DNA from: a virus
IMG/VR virus record: IMGVR_UViG_3300005295_000054
Span: 1-24,011 of that record
DNA length: 24,011 bases
Direction: 5' to 3' (one strand)
The notes beneath the pieces were generated by a model that had not been told where the DNA came from, searched no databases, and saw nothing but the letters and a program-made list of their open reading frames with translations. How positions within the stretch are numbered: the first letter of the stretch is position 1; each line of letters starts with the position of its first letter. A program made the translations under genes and the position numbers. Below, in pieces: positions 1 through 6,800 of this stretch.

Positions 1-1
1 T

Positions 2-88
2 AATCAGTACTACAACACAAGATGGTGGTCTGATTTGGCTTATCCAGATGGATGGAATACTGTACAATTACTAGAGGTAAAAGAATGA
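2..88 (+). CDS. C-terminal end of an unidentified protein (partial)
   Basis: An open frame enters from the left edge and ends at a TGA at 86-88. The 28 visible residues are rich in Trp and Tyr (RWWSDLAYPDGWNTV) and end in LLEVKE, which looks like real coding sequence rather than noise. Its stop overlaps the next ATG as ATGA, the same coupling used further along this operon. The start and any domain lie outside the window, so no function can be given. Confidence 0.55.
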   Translation, partial: NQYYNTRWWSDLAYPDGWNTVQLLEVKE

Positions 89-228
89 GTAAAAAATGTA
101 ACCACAATTATAAAGAAGAAAAGATAGTTTATAGTGATTCTGGTTCTTACGTGGTTTATAAGTGTACAAAATGCGGAGATAGGTATACAGAATTACTAGG
201 TCTTAACAAAGGAGATTTAACTAAATGA
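85..228 (+). CDS. small zinc-ribbon-like protein, 47 aa
   Basis: The frame runs from an ATG at 85 that overlaps the previous stop (ATGA) to a TGA at 226-228, which overlaps the next ATG in the same way. The product carries Cys5-x-His7 near the N-terminus and Cys27-x2-Cys30 followed by Gly (KCTKCGDRY), the spacing of a small treble-clef or zinc-ribbon knuckle. Such mini zinc ribbons are common among phage early genes and often bind nucleic acid or a host protein; that role is inference. A purine-rich GAGG lies eight bases before the ATG. Confidence 0.7.
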   Translation: MSKKCNHNYKEEKIVYSDSGSYVVYKCTKCGDRYTELLGLNKGDLTK

Positions 229-437
229 CCAAGACAAAAGAAGAAATAGATAAGATGAGAGAGAATCTTATCTACTATATTGAGAATGCTTTAGCAATAA
301 AAGATAAGGATGGAAATCTAATACCTCTTAAATTAAACGATGTGCAAAGAAGGATCCTTGATGGAATTGTACAGAATGGATTTAAGTACTTCCAGATAGT
401 ATCATCTGCTAGGATAAGAAAGGGTTATAGATTATGA
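225..437 (+). CDS. 70-aa mini-protein resembling the N-terminal Q-motif region of this phage's terminase
   Basis: Unknown function. Residues 25-45 (IKDKDGNLIPLKLNDVQRR) align without gaps to residues 26-46 of the large terminase in this window (IKDPGGRLVRFIFNNLQIR). After a short gap, RIRKG (63-67) lines up with KMRKG at the start of the terminase Walker A loop. The protein stops there, so it has the adenine-recognition-like segment but lacks the GxAST of the P-loop and everything after it. It cannot be an ATPase alone. It lies on the strand opposite the terminase and is joined to both neighbours by ATGA overlaps, so it looks like a maintained gene rather than debris. A decoy or regulator of packaging is possible but unproven. 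Confidence 0.75.
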   Translation: MTKTKEEIDKMRENLIYYIENALAIKDKDGNLIPLKLNDVQRRILDGIVQNGFKYFQIVSSARIRKGYRL

Positions 438-739
438 GTGAAGAGAAAATAGAACCATACTTATTTATTGGTGGAATAAAAGATGGAGAATGGCATAATG
501 TTCCTGTTGGTAGTAGAAAATGGGCATTCCCTTATATTAAGTTTGAACCAATATATAATGCAACACCGAATTTTGGATATCAAGATACCGGAGAAATTAG
601 ATATATTAAGGTTTGTATGGATTCAAATCCCGAAACCAGATTATATTTGTTTGTTGAAGAATCAATATATGTGACTAATAAAAACTGGTATTGGGATATT
701 ATGTGCAAGCTAATTAATAACTACAAGGTGATTAAATAA
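434..739 (+). CDS. hypothetical phage protein, 101 aa, GGIKDGEWH type
   Basis: The ATG at 434 overlaps the previous stop as ATGA. The N-terminus YLFIGGIKDGEWHNVP follows the G-G-x-x-D-G-x-W pattern that I recall from many small phage proteins of unknown role. The rest is rich in aromatic residues, with alternating hydrophobic stretches (IRYIKVCMDSN, TRLYLFVEESIYV) that suggest a small beta-sheet domain. No signal peptide, membrane segment or catalytic motif is seen. The stop forms TAATG with the next gene. It is probably an early host-interaction protein, judged only from its position. Confidence 0.75.
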   Translation: MSEEKIEPYLFIGGIKDGEWHNVPVGSRKWAFPYIKFEPIYNATPNFGYQDTGEIRYIKVCMDSNPETRLYLFVEESIYVTNKNWYWDIMCKLINNYKVIK

Positions 740-939
740 TGAAAGAAATTATTAAACTAGTTGATGTAATTAAGAAACATTATAATGTTTCTGAAGCTTA
801 CATAGCTAGACAACTAGATATTCCAGAAGGAACATTTAATGCCTGGCTTACAGGTAGGCTTACTTGTAGACACAAAAGAATGCTAGGTCTAGCACTAGCT
901 AGATTAAAAGAAAAGATGGTTGAATTAAAAGAGTTTTAA
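739..939 (+). CDS. small helix-turn-helix DNA-binding protein, 66 aa (XRE/Cro-like)
   Basis: The protein has the length and helical pattern of a Cro-type repressor. Residues about 16-42 (VSEAYIARQLDIPEGTFNAWLTGR) fit helix-turn-helix: a first helix with IARQL, a turn at D-I-P-E, and a recognition helix GTFNAWLTGR. A basic stretch CRHKRM follows. It starts by TAATG coupling with an AAGG upstream. A copy of the genome-wide 15-mer overlaps its stop codon. It is one of two obvious candidates for the protein that binds that motif, since Cro-like proteins bind short palindromes as dimers. The HTH assignment is from pattern only. Confidence 0.75.
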   Translation: MKEIIKLVDVIKKHYNVSEAYIARQLDIPEGTFNAWLTGRLTCRHKRMLGLALARLKEKMVELKEF

Positions 940-949
940 ATAAATTAAT
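935..949. repeat. 15-mer motif site, gene junction
   Basis: TTTAAATAAATTAAT, last base off consensus. It spans the stop of the HTH gene and ends directly before the ATG at 950, which has no Shine-Dalgarno sequence. Confidence 0.85.
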
Positions 950-1204
950 ATGAGTTACTATAGAGATTTAAATGAGAATGAGAAGATCATTCATTGGCTT
1001 GAAACCATAGTAGGTAGATTGGATGTTATGAATAACAATCTAATATCTATTCTAAAATACCAACAACAAGGATTATCTACCATCAAAGGAACTACAACAG
1101 TTAAAGGATGTGATGGTACTGAGTTTGAAATTAATGAGTGTATGGAAGATAACGAAGGTTATATACATCACGTACATTGGTGTAAAGGAGAATGCAATCT
1201 ATGA
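950..1204 (+). CDS. hypothetical protein, 84 aa
   Basis: Not recognised. The N-terminal half is helical and could form a coiled coil (IIHWLETIVGRLDVMNNNLISILKYQQQ). The C-terminal half has two Cys (CDG, NECMED), a run of His (GYIHHVHWCKGEC) and a final CKGEC, so metal binding is possible. The ATG follows the AT-rich 15-mer with no Shine-Dalgarno in reach, which is unusual in this operon. The stop overlaps the ATG at 1201 as ATGA, which also supports the choice of start for the next gene. Confidence 0.7.
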   Translation: MSYYRDLNENEKIIHWLETIVGRLDVMNNNLISILKYQQQGLSTIKGTTTVKGCDGTEFEINECMEDNEGYIHHVHWCKGECNL

Positions 1205-1479
1205 AGATAAGCTATAAAGAAATGATGGATGATGTATGGTATCGTAAGACAATGCTAGAAATAGCACTTGAATTACATATGTATAATATGGGATCAAATC
1301 CTGATTTGTCTGAAGAAGATTATCAGAAAGGTTTAAATAATTTAAAGAAGAGATTGGCAGAATGGAAGCCAACAGATAATTGTTGTGGTAATCCTGATTT
1401 TGATTCAGCAATTAAGTTAGTAATTGAAATCACAATTATTGAATGTGAGTTACTGCCATTCAAAAAAGGAGATAAATAA
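1201..1479 (+). CDS. hypothetical helical protein, 92 aa
   Basis: Not recognised. I chose the ATG at 1201 over the one at 1192 because it overlaps the previous stop as ATGA and sits ten bases after GGAG; for the 1192 codon the GGAG is only one base away. The sequence is mostly acidic and helical (ALELHMYNMGSNPDLSEEDYQKGLNNLKKRLAEW), with a Cys-Cys pair near residue 64 and a late Cys. The LNNLKK stretch is encoded by an exact copy of the genome-wide 15-mer. The stop couples to the next gene as TAATG, with GGAG eight bases upstream of that ATG. Confidence 0.72.
   Translation: MKISYKEMMDDVWYRKTMLEIALELHMYNMGSNPDLSEEDYQKGLNNLKKRLAEWKPTDNCCGNPDFDSAIKLVIEITIIECELLPFKKGDK
1332..1346. repeat. 15-mer motif site inside a gene
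   Basis: TTTAAATAATTTAAA, full match and perfectly palindromic around the central base. It lies in frame to encode LNNLK. Confidence 0.85.
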
Positions 1480-1721
1480 TGCCTAGTGAAGAAGAGAGAA
1501 ATAAACCATATGCAGGAATAATAGAAGCTATGTTAGATGAAAAACTTTATGGAGCAGCATTATCTTCACTATCTGAAAAACTTAAACAAGTCAGACGAGA
1601 ACTAAATACAAAACTACTTAAAGAGTTTGTAGATTATCTTAATAAACATTACTACCCTATAAACGATGATGACGTAATGGAACAACAGATAGAAACTTTT
1701 TTAGATGAAAGGAACAAATAA
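1479..1721 (+). CDS. hypothetical charged helical protein, 80 aa
   Basis: Not recognised. The protein is strongly charged and predicted helical. Hydrophobic residues are spaced as in a coiled coil (GIIEAMLDEKLYGAALSSLSEKLKQVRRELNTKLLKEFVDYL). It has no Cys, no signal peptide and no catalytic signature. It starts by TAATG coupling after GGAG and passes translation on by a second TAATG at 1721. A helical adaptor or inhibitor that acts by binding a partner is a reasonable guess from composition, nothing more. Confidence 0.7.
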   Translation: MPSEEERNKPYAGIIEAMLDEKLYGAALSSLSEKLKQVRRELNTKLLKEFVDYLNKHYYPINDDDVMEQQIETFLDERNK

Positions 1722-2212
1722 TGAATAACAGAATTGATACAGTTAATGGAAAAGAAGTTACTGAATTTAAAAAGAATACAGATTACTTTGAGATGAGTGA
1801 TGGTGTATTCTGGACTGTCGAAGCATTGATGAAGAAGTATGATTCAGGAAGATCAACAATATATAACAAAGCTAGAGATAATAACATTCCCACAATGAGA
1901 GTTATTGATACAGTATGCTTTAAAGATAGTGATAAGTTTACGAAAGGTAAACCAGGGGGTAATGTTAAATCTATTGAACCTCATAAGCTTACAAGCTATG
2001 CTGAATTGCATAGGAAAGTTGAAGAACTTATTAAGACAGTTAGAGCGGCAACAATCCCTGATTTATCAGATAGAGAAAGACAGTCAGAAGACAAACTAGT
2101 AGGTATAGAAACAAGATTGTCAGTACTTAAAGACCTTATCCTAGATATGAATGAATGTGTTCATAATATCTTAGATGAAATGACAAAGGAGAAGAAAGAT
2201 GCCAGTAAGTAA
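1721..2212 (+). CDS. HTH protein with C-terminal coiled coil, 163 aa
   Basis: Residues about 27-62 (VFWTVEALMKKYDSGRSTIYNKARDNNIPTMRV) fit a winged or MerR/excisionase-like helix-turn-helix: a helix with VEALMKKY, then a recognition helix SGRSTIYNKARDNN, then a strand. Residues about 90-160 are one long amphipathic helix (LHRKVEELIKTV, KLVGIETRLSVLKDLILDM), which should dimerise or oligomerise the protein. A DNA-binding head on an oligomerising tail is what a protein acting at many sites would need, so this is a candidate binder of the 15-mer. AAAGGAA precedes the TAATG-coupled start. Its last 14 bases overlap the next gene. Confidence 0.75.
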   Translation: MNNRIDTVNGKEVTEFKKNTDYFEMSDGVFWTVEALMKKYDSGRSTIYNKARDNNIPTMRVIDTVCFKDSDKFTKGKPGGNVKSIEPHKLTSYAELHRKVEELIKTVRAATIPDLSDRERQSEDKLVGIETRLSVLKDLILDMNECVHNILDEMTKEKKDASK

Positions 2213-2441
2213 TTATGTAAAGCAATGGGTATTCACAGAGAATGGAAATGCATATGACTTAACTAAAATAAGTTCTGTGAATAGATATGAAACAAAGGTA
2301 ATGACTCCACAAACTGAATACGTTGTAGTATTAGATAATAAAGAAAATTTGTTAGTCTCTGAAAATGAAGCTAGAGAGATATTAAAAGCTTTAGTAGAAA
2401 GAGAATCAAATATAGAAAGGATAGTAAACAATAATGACTGA
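2199..2441 (+). CDS. hypothetical protein, 80 aa, PH-like or small beta fold
   Basis: The sequence begins YVKQWVFTENGNAYDLTKISSVNRYETKV and continues with a strand (EYVVVLDNKENLLVSENEAREILKALVE). This resembles a small beta-sheet domain closed by one helix. I do not recognise a named family. The ATG at 2199 overlaps the end of the HTH gene by 14 bases, with GGAG upstream inside that gene. Its own end overlaps the following gene by eight bases. No membrane segment or catalytic motif is seen. Confidence 0.7.
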   Translation: MPVSNYVKQWVFTENGNAYDLTKISSVNRYETKVMTPQTEYVVVLDNKENLLVSENEAREILKALVERESNIERIVNNND

Positions 2442-2745
2442 GAAAGAATTTCTAATTAAGTTTCTTGATTTTTGCTATGACAAGTATAATCCTTTGGCTA
2501 AAGAATATCATCCAGAATATCAGCAAAGATTAAATGAATCAACATTAGAATTTTTAATGGAACATCATAAAGAATACTTTGAAGTTGAGTTTGTTAAGAA
2601 AGAAGATATTGTTGTTGGTGTTGATCCAGCAGAACCAGGAAAGGATGAAACAGTTTACTTTAAAGGTGTTCCAATAGTATGGGACAAGGAAGAATTAGAA
2701 CTACAATCAGGTTTGCACAGTTCTGAAGATATACTTTTTAAATAA
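2434..2745 (+). CDS. hypothetical protein, 103 aa, with GVDPAEPGKDET motif
   Basis: The N-terminal half is helical (EKEFLIKFLDFCYDKYNPLAKEYH). Residues about 59-72 read VVGVDPAEPGKDETVY: a hydrophobic strand, G-x-D, a turn, and D-x-T-hydrophobic. Large terminases use this pattern for the first strand of their RNase H-like nuclease (here IGSDGAQGIKDGDEST in the terminase), and I recall similar stubs in other small phage proteins. The remaining catalytic acids of a nuclease are absent, so activity is unlikely. AAAGGA precedes the start. A 15-mer lies over the stop and just before the GGAG of the next gene. Confidence 0.7.
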   Translation: MTEKEFLIKFLDFCYDKYNPLAKEYHPEYQQRLNESTLEFLMEHHKEYFEVEFVKKEDIVVGVDPAEPGKDETVYFKGVPIVWDKEELELQSGLHSSEDILFK

Positions 2746-2751
2746 ATTAAG
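2737..2751. repeat. 15-mer motif site, gene junction
   Basis: TTTAAATAAATTAAG, last base off consensus. It spans the stop at 2745 and overlaps the ribosome binding site of the VWA gene, whose GGAG begins at 2751. Confidence 0.85.
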
Positions 2752-2758
2752 GAGAAAT

Positions 2759-3403
2759 ATGAAGAAAGATTACACCCATATTAGTATGATTTTGGATAGA
2801 TCAGGATCAATGAAAGATTTAATTAAAGATGCGATAGGTGGATTTAATTCCTTCCTAACAAATCAGAAAAGTATTAGTGGTCAAGCTACTATGTCAGTAG
2901 TGCAGTTTGATGAAGAGTATGAAATACTTCACGATTTTAAATTAATTAAAGATGTACCTGAATTGAATCTTAATACGTATGTTCCTAGAGGAATGACTGC
3001 TTTGATAGATGCCATTGGCAGAACAATAGAATCAACAGGCAAACATCTTGAAAGTTTGAAGGAAGAAAATAGGCCAGAGAAAGTTATAGTGGTTATAATT
3101 ACAGATGGTCTTGAGAATTGTAGTAAGCTGTATGAACCTTGCAAGGTTAAAGAAATGATTGAACATCAGACTAATGTTTATGGTTGGCAGTTTACTTTCA
3201 TTGGATCAAATCAAGATGCAATCCTTAGTGCTAGCGATTTAGGGATTGCTGCTGCTTCAGCATTAACGTATGATCCTAATCAACAAGGAACTAAAGCATC
3301 GTATGATGCACTATCGAGAAGTATTGGATCATTGAGAATGGGCATTACTAAGACATTGAGCTATAGTCTACAAGATAGAGAAGACGCACAGAAACTTAAA
3401 TAA
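2759..3403 (+). CDS. von Willebrand factor A (VWA) domain protein, 214 aa
   Basis: The whole protein is one VWA domain. The metal-ion-dependent adhesion site is complete: D13-R-S15-G-S17 in ILDRSGSM, Thr80 in GMTALIDA, and Asp116 in VVIITDGLEN. The alternation of strands and helices fits the Rossmann-like fold (MSVVQFDEEY, VIVVIITDG, WQFTFIGSNQD). There is no signal peptide or membrane segment, so it should act in the cytoplasm. Phage VWA proteins are known but their roles are mostly unknown; VWA domains usually bridge proteins, often with MoxR-type ATPases, and none is seen here. GGAG sits five bases before the ATG. It is the last rightward gene. Confidence 0.9.
   Translation: MKKDYTHISMILDRSGSMKDLIKDAIGGFNSFLTNQKSISGQATMSVVQFDEEYEILHDFKLIKDVPELNLNTYVPRGMTALIDAIGRTIESTGKHLESLKEENRPEKVIVVIITDGLENCSKLYEPCKVKEMIEHQTNVYGWQFTFIGSNQDAILSASDLGIAAASALTYDPNQQGTKASYDALSRSIGSLRMGITKTLSYSLQDREDAQKLK
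2936..2950. repeat. 15-mer motif site inside the VWA gene
   Basis: TTTAAATTAATTAAA, full match. It encodes FKLIK in the VWA protein, only 199 bases from the previous site. Confidence 0.85.
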
Positions 3404-3409
3404 ATTAAA
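3395..3409. repeat. 15-mer motif site at the end of the rightward operon
   Basis: CTTAAATAAATTAAA, first base off consensus. It contains the stop codon of the VWA gene. Confidence 0.8.
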
Positions 3410-3465
3410 AGCTCCCATTCCTCAGCCTTGTTGTGACCAAAAAAGGAAGCTTATCCTCAGCCATA
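3404..3465. terminator. convergent gene junction, weak terminator candidate
   Basis: Rightward and leftward genes end facing each other across 62 bases. An imperfect stem is possible between AAGCT..TTCCT (near 3409-3422) and AGGAAGCTT (near 3444-3452), with a bulge of about five bases. Read leftward, the structure is followed by a T-rich stretch. The direct repeat TCCTCAGCC occurs at 3419-3427 and 3454-3462. No strong GC-rich hairpin with a clean U-tract is present, so termination here is inferred mostly from the convergent layout. Confidence 0.3.
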
Positions 3466-3702
3466 TTATTTTCTACCTAGTCTATCATCCCATATCTTTT
3501 CAATTGCTCTTTCTATCTTATCAATAACCTTATCTACAGTTTTAATATGACCATCTAATTTATCAGAAGTATTACCAATCCTGCTTTCAATGCTTGTTAT
3601 CTTCTTACCTAATCTATAGGCTAAACCAAAGAAGATAGCAGCATATCCTATAAACTGAATAATAGCAAAAACTACTTGCCCAAATGTCAGCTTTAATTCC
3701 AT
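3466..3702 (-). CDS. small membrane protein with coiled-coil tail, 78 aa; possible lysis (holin-like) protein
   Basis: Residues about 8-28 (GQVVFAIIQFIGYAAIFFGLA) form one hydrophobic membrane segment. The rest is a charged amphipathic helix (ITSIESRIGNTSDKLDGHIKTVDKVIDKIERAIEKIW), like several phage haemolysin-XhlA or holin-associated proteins. It is the last leftward gene, after the ejection proteins. AAGGAG lies upstream and overlaps the stop of the 37-aa gene, so the two are translationally coupled. No endolysin is in the window to confirm a lysis cassette. An inner-membrane tether for another function remains possible. Confidence 0.65.
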   Translation of the reverse strand: MELKLTFGQVVFAIIQFIGYAAIFFGLAYRLGKKITSIESRIGNTSDKLDGHIKTVDKVIDKIERAIEKIWDDRLGRK

Positions 3703-3718
3703 TTATCAAAAATACTCC

Positions 3719-3832
3719 TTATTTAAAATATAGATATGCTAGAAAACTAGCAATAACAAACAAACCAACTATGACTATAAACAGCAAAACATATGATTTA
3801 CCATTACCGTTACCATTATGTCTTTGACTCAT
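3719..3832 (-). CDS. 37-aa single-pass membrane peptide
   Basis: The frame runs from ATG at 3832 to TAA at 3719-3721. It gives a polar head (MSQRHNGNGNGKS) followed by one uninterrupted hydrophobic segment at residues 14-34 (YVLLFIVIVGLFVIASFLAYL) and a YFK tail. Its end forms the ribosome binding site of the 78-aa membrane gene downstream, which supports a real pair. The weak point is initiation: the only purine-rich stretch (AAAGGAAG) is some 20 bases from the ATG. A lysis or membrane accessory role is likely by analogy with paired small phage membrane proteins. Confidence 0.5.
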   Translation of the reverse strand: MSQRHNGNGNGKSYVLLFIVIVGLFVIASFLAYLYFK

Positions 3833-3876
3833 ATCTAATACTGGGGGGAATCTTCCTTTCTATAATTTATATCGAG

Positions 3877-3891
3877 TTTAAATTATTTAAA
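3877..3891. repeat. 15-mer motif site at the end of the 1171-aa gene
   Basis: TTTAAATTATTTAAA, full match. It contains the last codons and the stop (F-K-stop) of the ejection protein gene. Confidence 0.85.
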
Positions 3892-6800
3892 AGTTTGTTC
3901 TCCTTGTGGGATAGGAGAACTAACTTGGTCTTGTGGAATGTTAGGATTTATACCTACTCCCCTAACAGCTAGATTCTTTCTTGCTTGTGAGTTCTCAGAA
4001 AGTAATCTAATATAATTGTTTAAATCATTTAAGTGTTTTTCAAATAAAGCTTCAGAGCCTTTGATCTTTGATGAACCTAATCCTGCCTCAGCCTCTTTTA
4101 TTTCTTTCTCCTTTCTTACCATTGAATACTCGCCAAGTTCTTTTAAATCCACTTGCTTAGTTTTAACTGGTGAAATCTCTTCACCTAATATTCTCATAGC
4201 TCCTGCTAATGGTCCCATTACATAACCCTCTAACTCTACATCCTTCAACGGATTAACAACATCCCTCAATGCTGGAATGAATTGCATTGTGTAGTATGAA
4301 AGAAATGGATTAACATAGGTTGTAGTTTTACCAGTAACAAGATTTGTCCTATCTTCCCACGACATTAAATCTTTAGCAAACTGTGGTAATATCTTTCCTA
4401 AGCTTCCTTCTATATTACCTAATGTGGATGATTGCTCTATAGTCTTTCCTGTAAAGAAATCTCTATCAACTAACTTACTTAATGGCACTTTGATGAAAGG
4501 TGTTAATGCTCCAAGTATTGATCTTTCAGCAGTACGCTTATAATCTAGTTGTCCCTGGTCATCATAGGTAAAGAAATTGAGCACATCAAAGGGAGTTAAA
4601 TTATTTAAAATGTTGATTGTTGCTTTTCCATCTTCACCAAAACCACTAAGCAATCTTGGTTGTTCAAGTAAGTAATTATTTCCTTTCTCATTGAAGATAT
4701 TAACTTCAGCATCATTTAATTCTTCACCACTAATCAATAACTTCTCAAATGTTTTCATTGTCTTTTCCATTATTGTAAAGTTTCCTGGTCTAGACAATGT
4801 CTCTTTTAATACAAATGGAATAGCAAATCTCTGAAATGTATAGAAAGGTACAACTCTCCTTATAATATTCTTCTCAATACTAGACAATCCTCTTTGATAA
4901 TCAAACAAGGCTTTGTTAACAAGCTTGCTTGCTCCATCAGCACTATAACCCATTCTCATTCCATTGAGAAATAACATCATCCTACCATAGTCTTCCACCA
5001 TAGCAGCGTGATTCCAAACCTTACCTAATGCACCAACAACATTCTTATAACTATTATCTTCTCTAAGTATCTCTCTTTCTAACTTCTGTGAAAATGCTTC
5101 ACCAGTTGCATCAAATCCCCTTATTATTCCTTTTTCCCTTGCAAGCTGTATTAACTCGTTGCCGCTATACTCTTCACCTAATGCTGTCTTGAGTTTAAAA
5201 TCACCAGCATAATTCATTAATTGATTATCGCCAAGTATCTTAGACGCAACCATTCTATTAGCGAGTATAGCATCCACGCCTTGATTGTCTGTAAAGTGCT
5301 TAGATATAAAATTAGTAAGAAATGCAGGTATGTTTTCTAGTGGTTTTCCTGCTCTACCAAGAAGTATGGCAGCATCAGCAGCAACTCTAGGATCAAGTGC
5401 TTTAAACGCTCTAGCTCCTGATACTAATGCAGCTTGTATTGTATTAGAAAACAACTGCTTAGTTGCAAATGATGGTCTAACTGTAGTAGCGCCACGCTTA
5501 AACCAAGACTGCAATCTATCAAAACCTCTTATCCAGCCTTTTAATGTATCGTTAATTCCAGATGGATACACTGATTCTCCTATCATCTTCATATCATCAA
5601 CAATACGCTTAGGTATGTTGGTTTCAGTTATTGCTGTGGGAAGAATACCAGTATGAGCAATCGTTGATCTTGGTTCATATGCACCAAATAGTTCTGTAAC
5701 TGAGTCTTTAAATTGTTTAATTGACAACGCTCTCTGACTTGATAACAATCTATGAGAATACAATAAAGCTGCATCAAATTCAGGAACTAATCCAGCAGCT
5801 TCTGCTTCTTCCTTAGTTAAAAACTTTCTTTGTTTACTTGAAGCAAGATAAGGTTGTGGTACAGCAGAACCATATTTACCCCTAGTAATTGCTGTCATAT
5901 CTTCCACATCTTCAATTATATCATAACCTCTAGGCGAATAATTCATAAGATTATTCTTTAAGAGACCAGCACGCATTTCAAGTAATGCAACTTCTTTGTA
6001 ATCCTGTTGCATCTGACTAACAATAGCCATCTGCTTTTCATCCAATCTAAATCTTTCAAATCCATTCTGTACAACCTTAGCAGCTTCACTATCGTTTAAT
6101 GGTGCTCCTTTAGATGCTTCGAGTAACCGTGTTTGATCGTCTACCCAATGCATTGTCTCACCAATTGTTTCTCTTCCTTCTTTATCTACATCCTTAAATA
6201 ATTTACGTGTATTACGAATCATTTGATCTGAAAGATACCCTAGTTGATTTTCTAGTTCATCTCTAAATCCAATGTATTCTTCTGGTAATCCGTAATTACG
6301 ACTAAATGTTTCTCCTATTAACTTCTGTCCAGCTTTAACTGTGCCAATAGCTTTAGCACCTAGAGCTGAAGATGATTCAATATATGAACTTAAAGCTTTA
6401 ATACGATTAGCTAATGGCTCAATACCAATAAGACGTAATACATCTTTTTGTTTACCAAAAGGCAAACCAACTTTAAGATAAACTCCTTTTGGTTCAAAGA
6501 TTTGTTTAGCTAACTCAGGACGTGTATTAGCTAATTCAACAATACGTTGATCAAGTCTCTGTCTAACCTCAGATGTAAATAATTCATCAGGTAATCTTGA
6601 ATCACCTATACGTTTTAAATCTTGTAGTGTTTCCTTCTTAGCTATAGTAGCAGCAGTAACAGCATTAGCTTTATCTTCACTTAATTTATTTAAAAAGCTT
6701 TCTATTTCATCTTGCTTAGCTCTAACCGCATCAAAATATCCTGCATCTTTTAATTCTTTTTCAATTTGTTTCTTAGCACCGATCGTTATTGAAGGATTTT

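Noticed and set aside
1192-1479. Start at ATG 1192 for the 92-aa gene
   Set aside because: GGAG is only one base away from that ATG; the ATG at 1201 has proper spacing and an ATGA overlap.
2434-2745. Small protein as an active nuclease
   Set aside because: Only the first strand motif is present; the other catalytic acids are missing.
3734-3751. Small hairpin TGCTAG-AAAA-CTAGCA as a terminator
   Set aside because: It lies inside the 37-aa membrane gene, encodes part of its membrane segment and has no U-tract.
5285-5656. Open frame on the rightward strand inside the 1171-aa gene
   Set aside because: Antisense shadow of a well supported gene; no ribosome binding site and no family resemblance.
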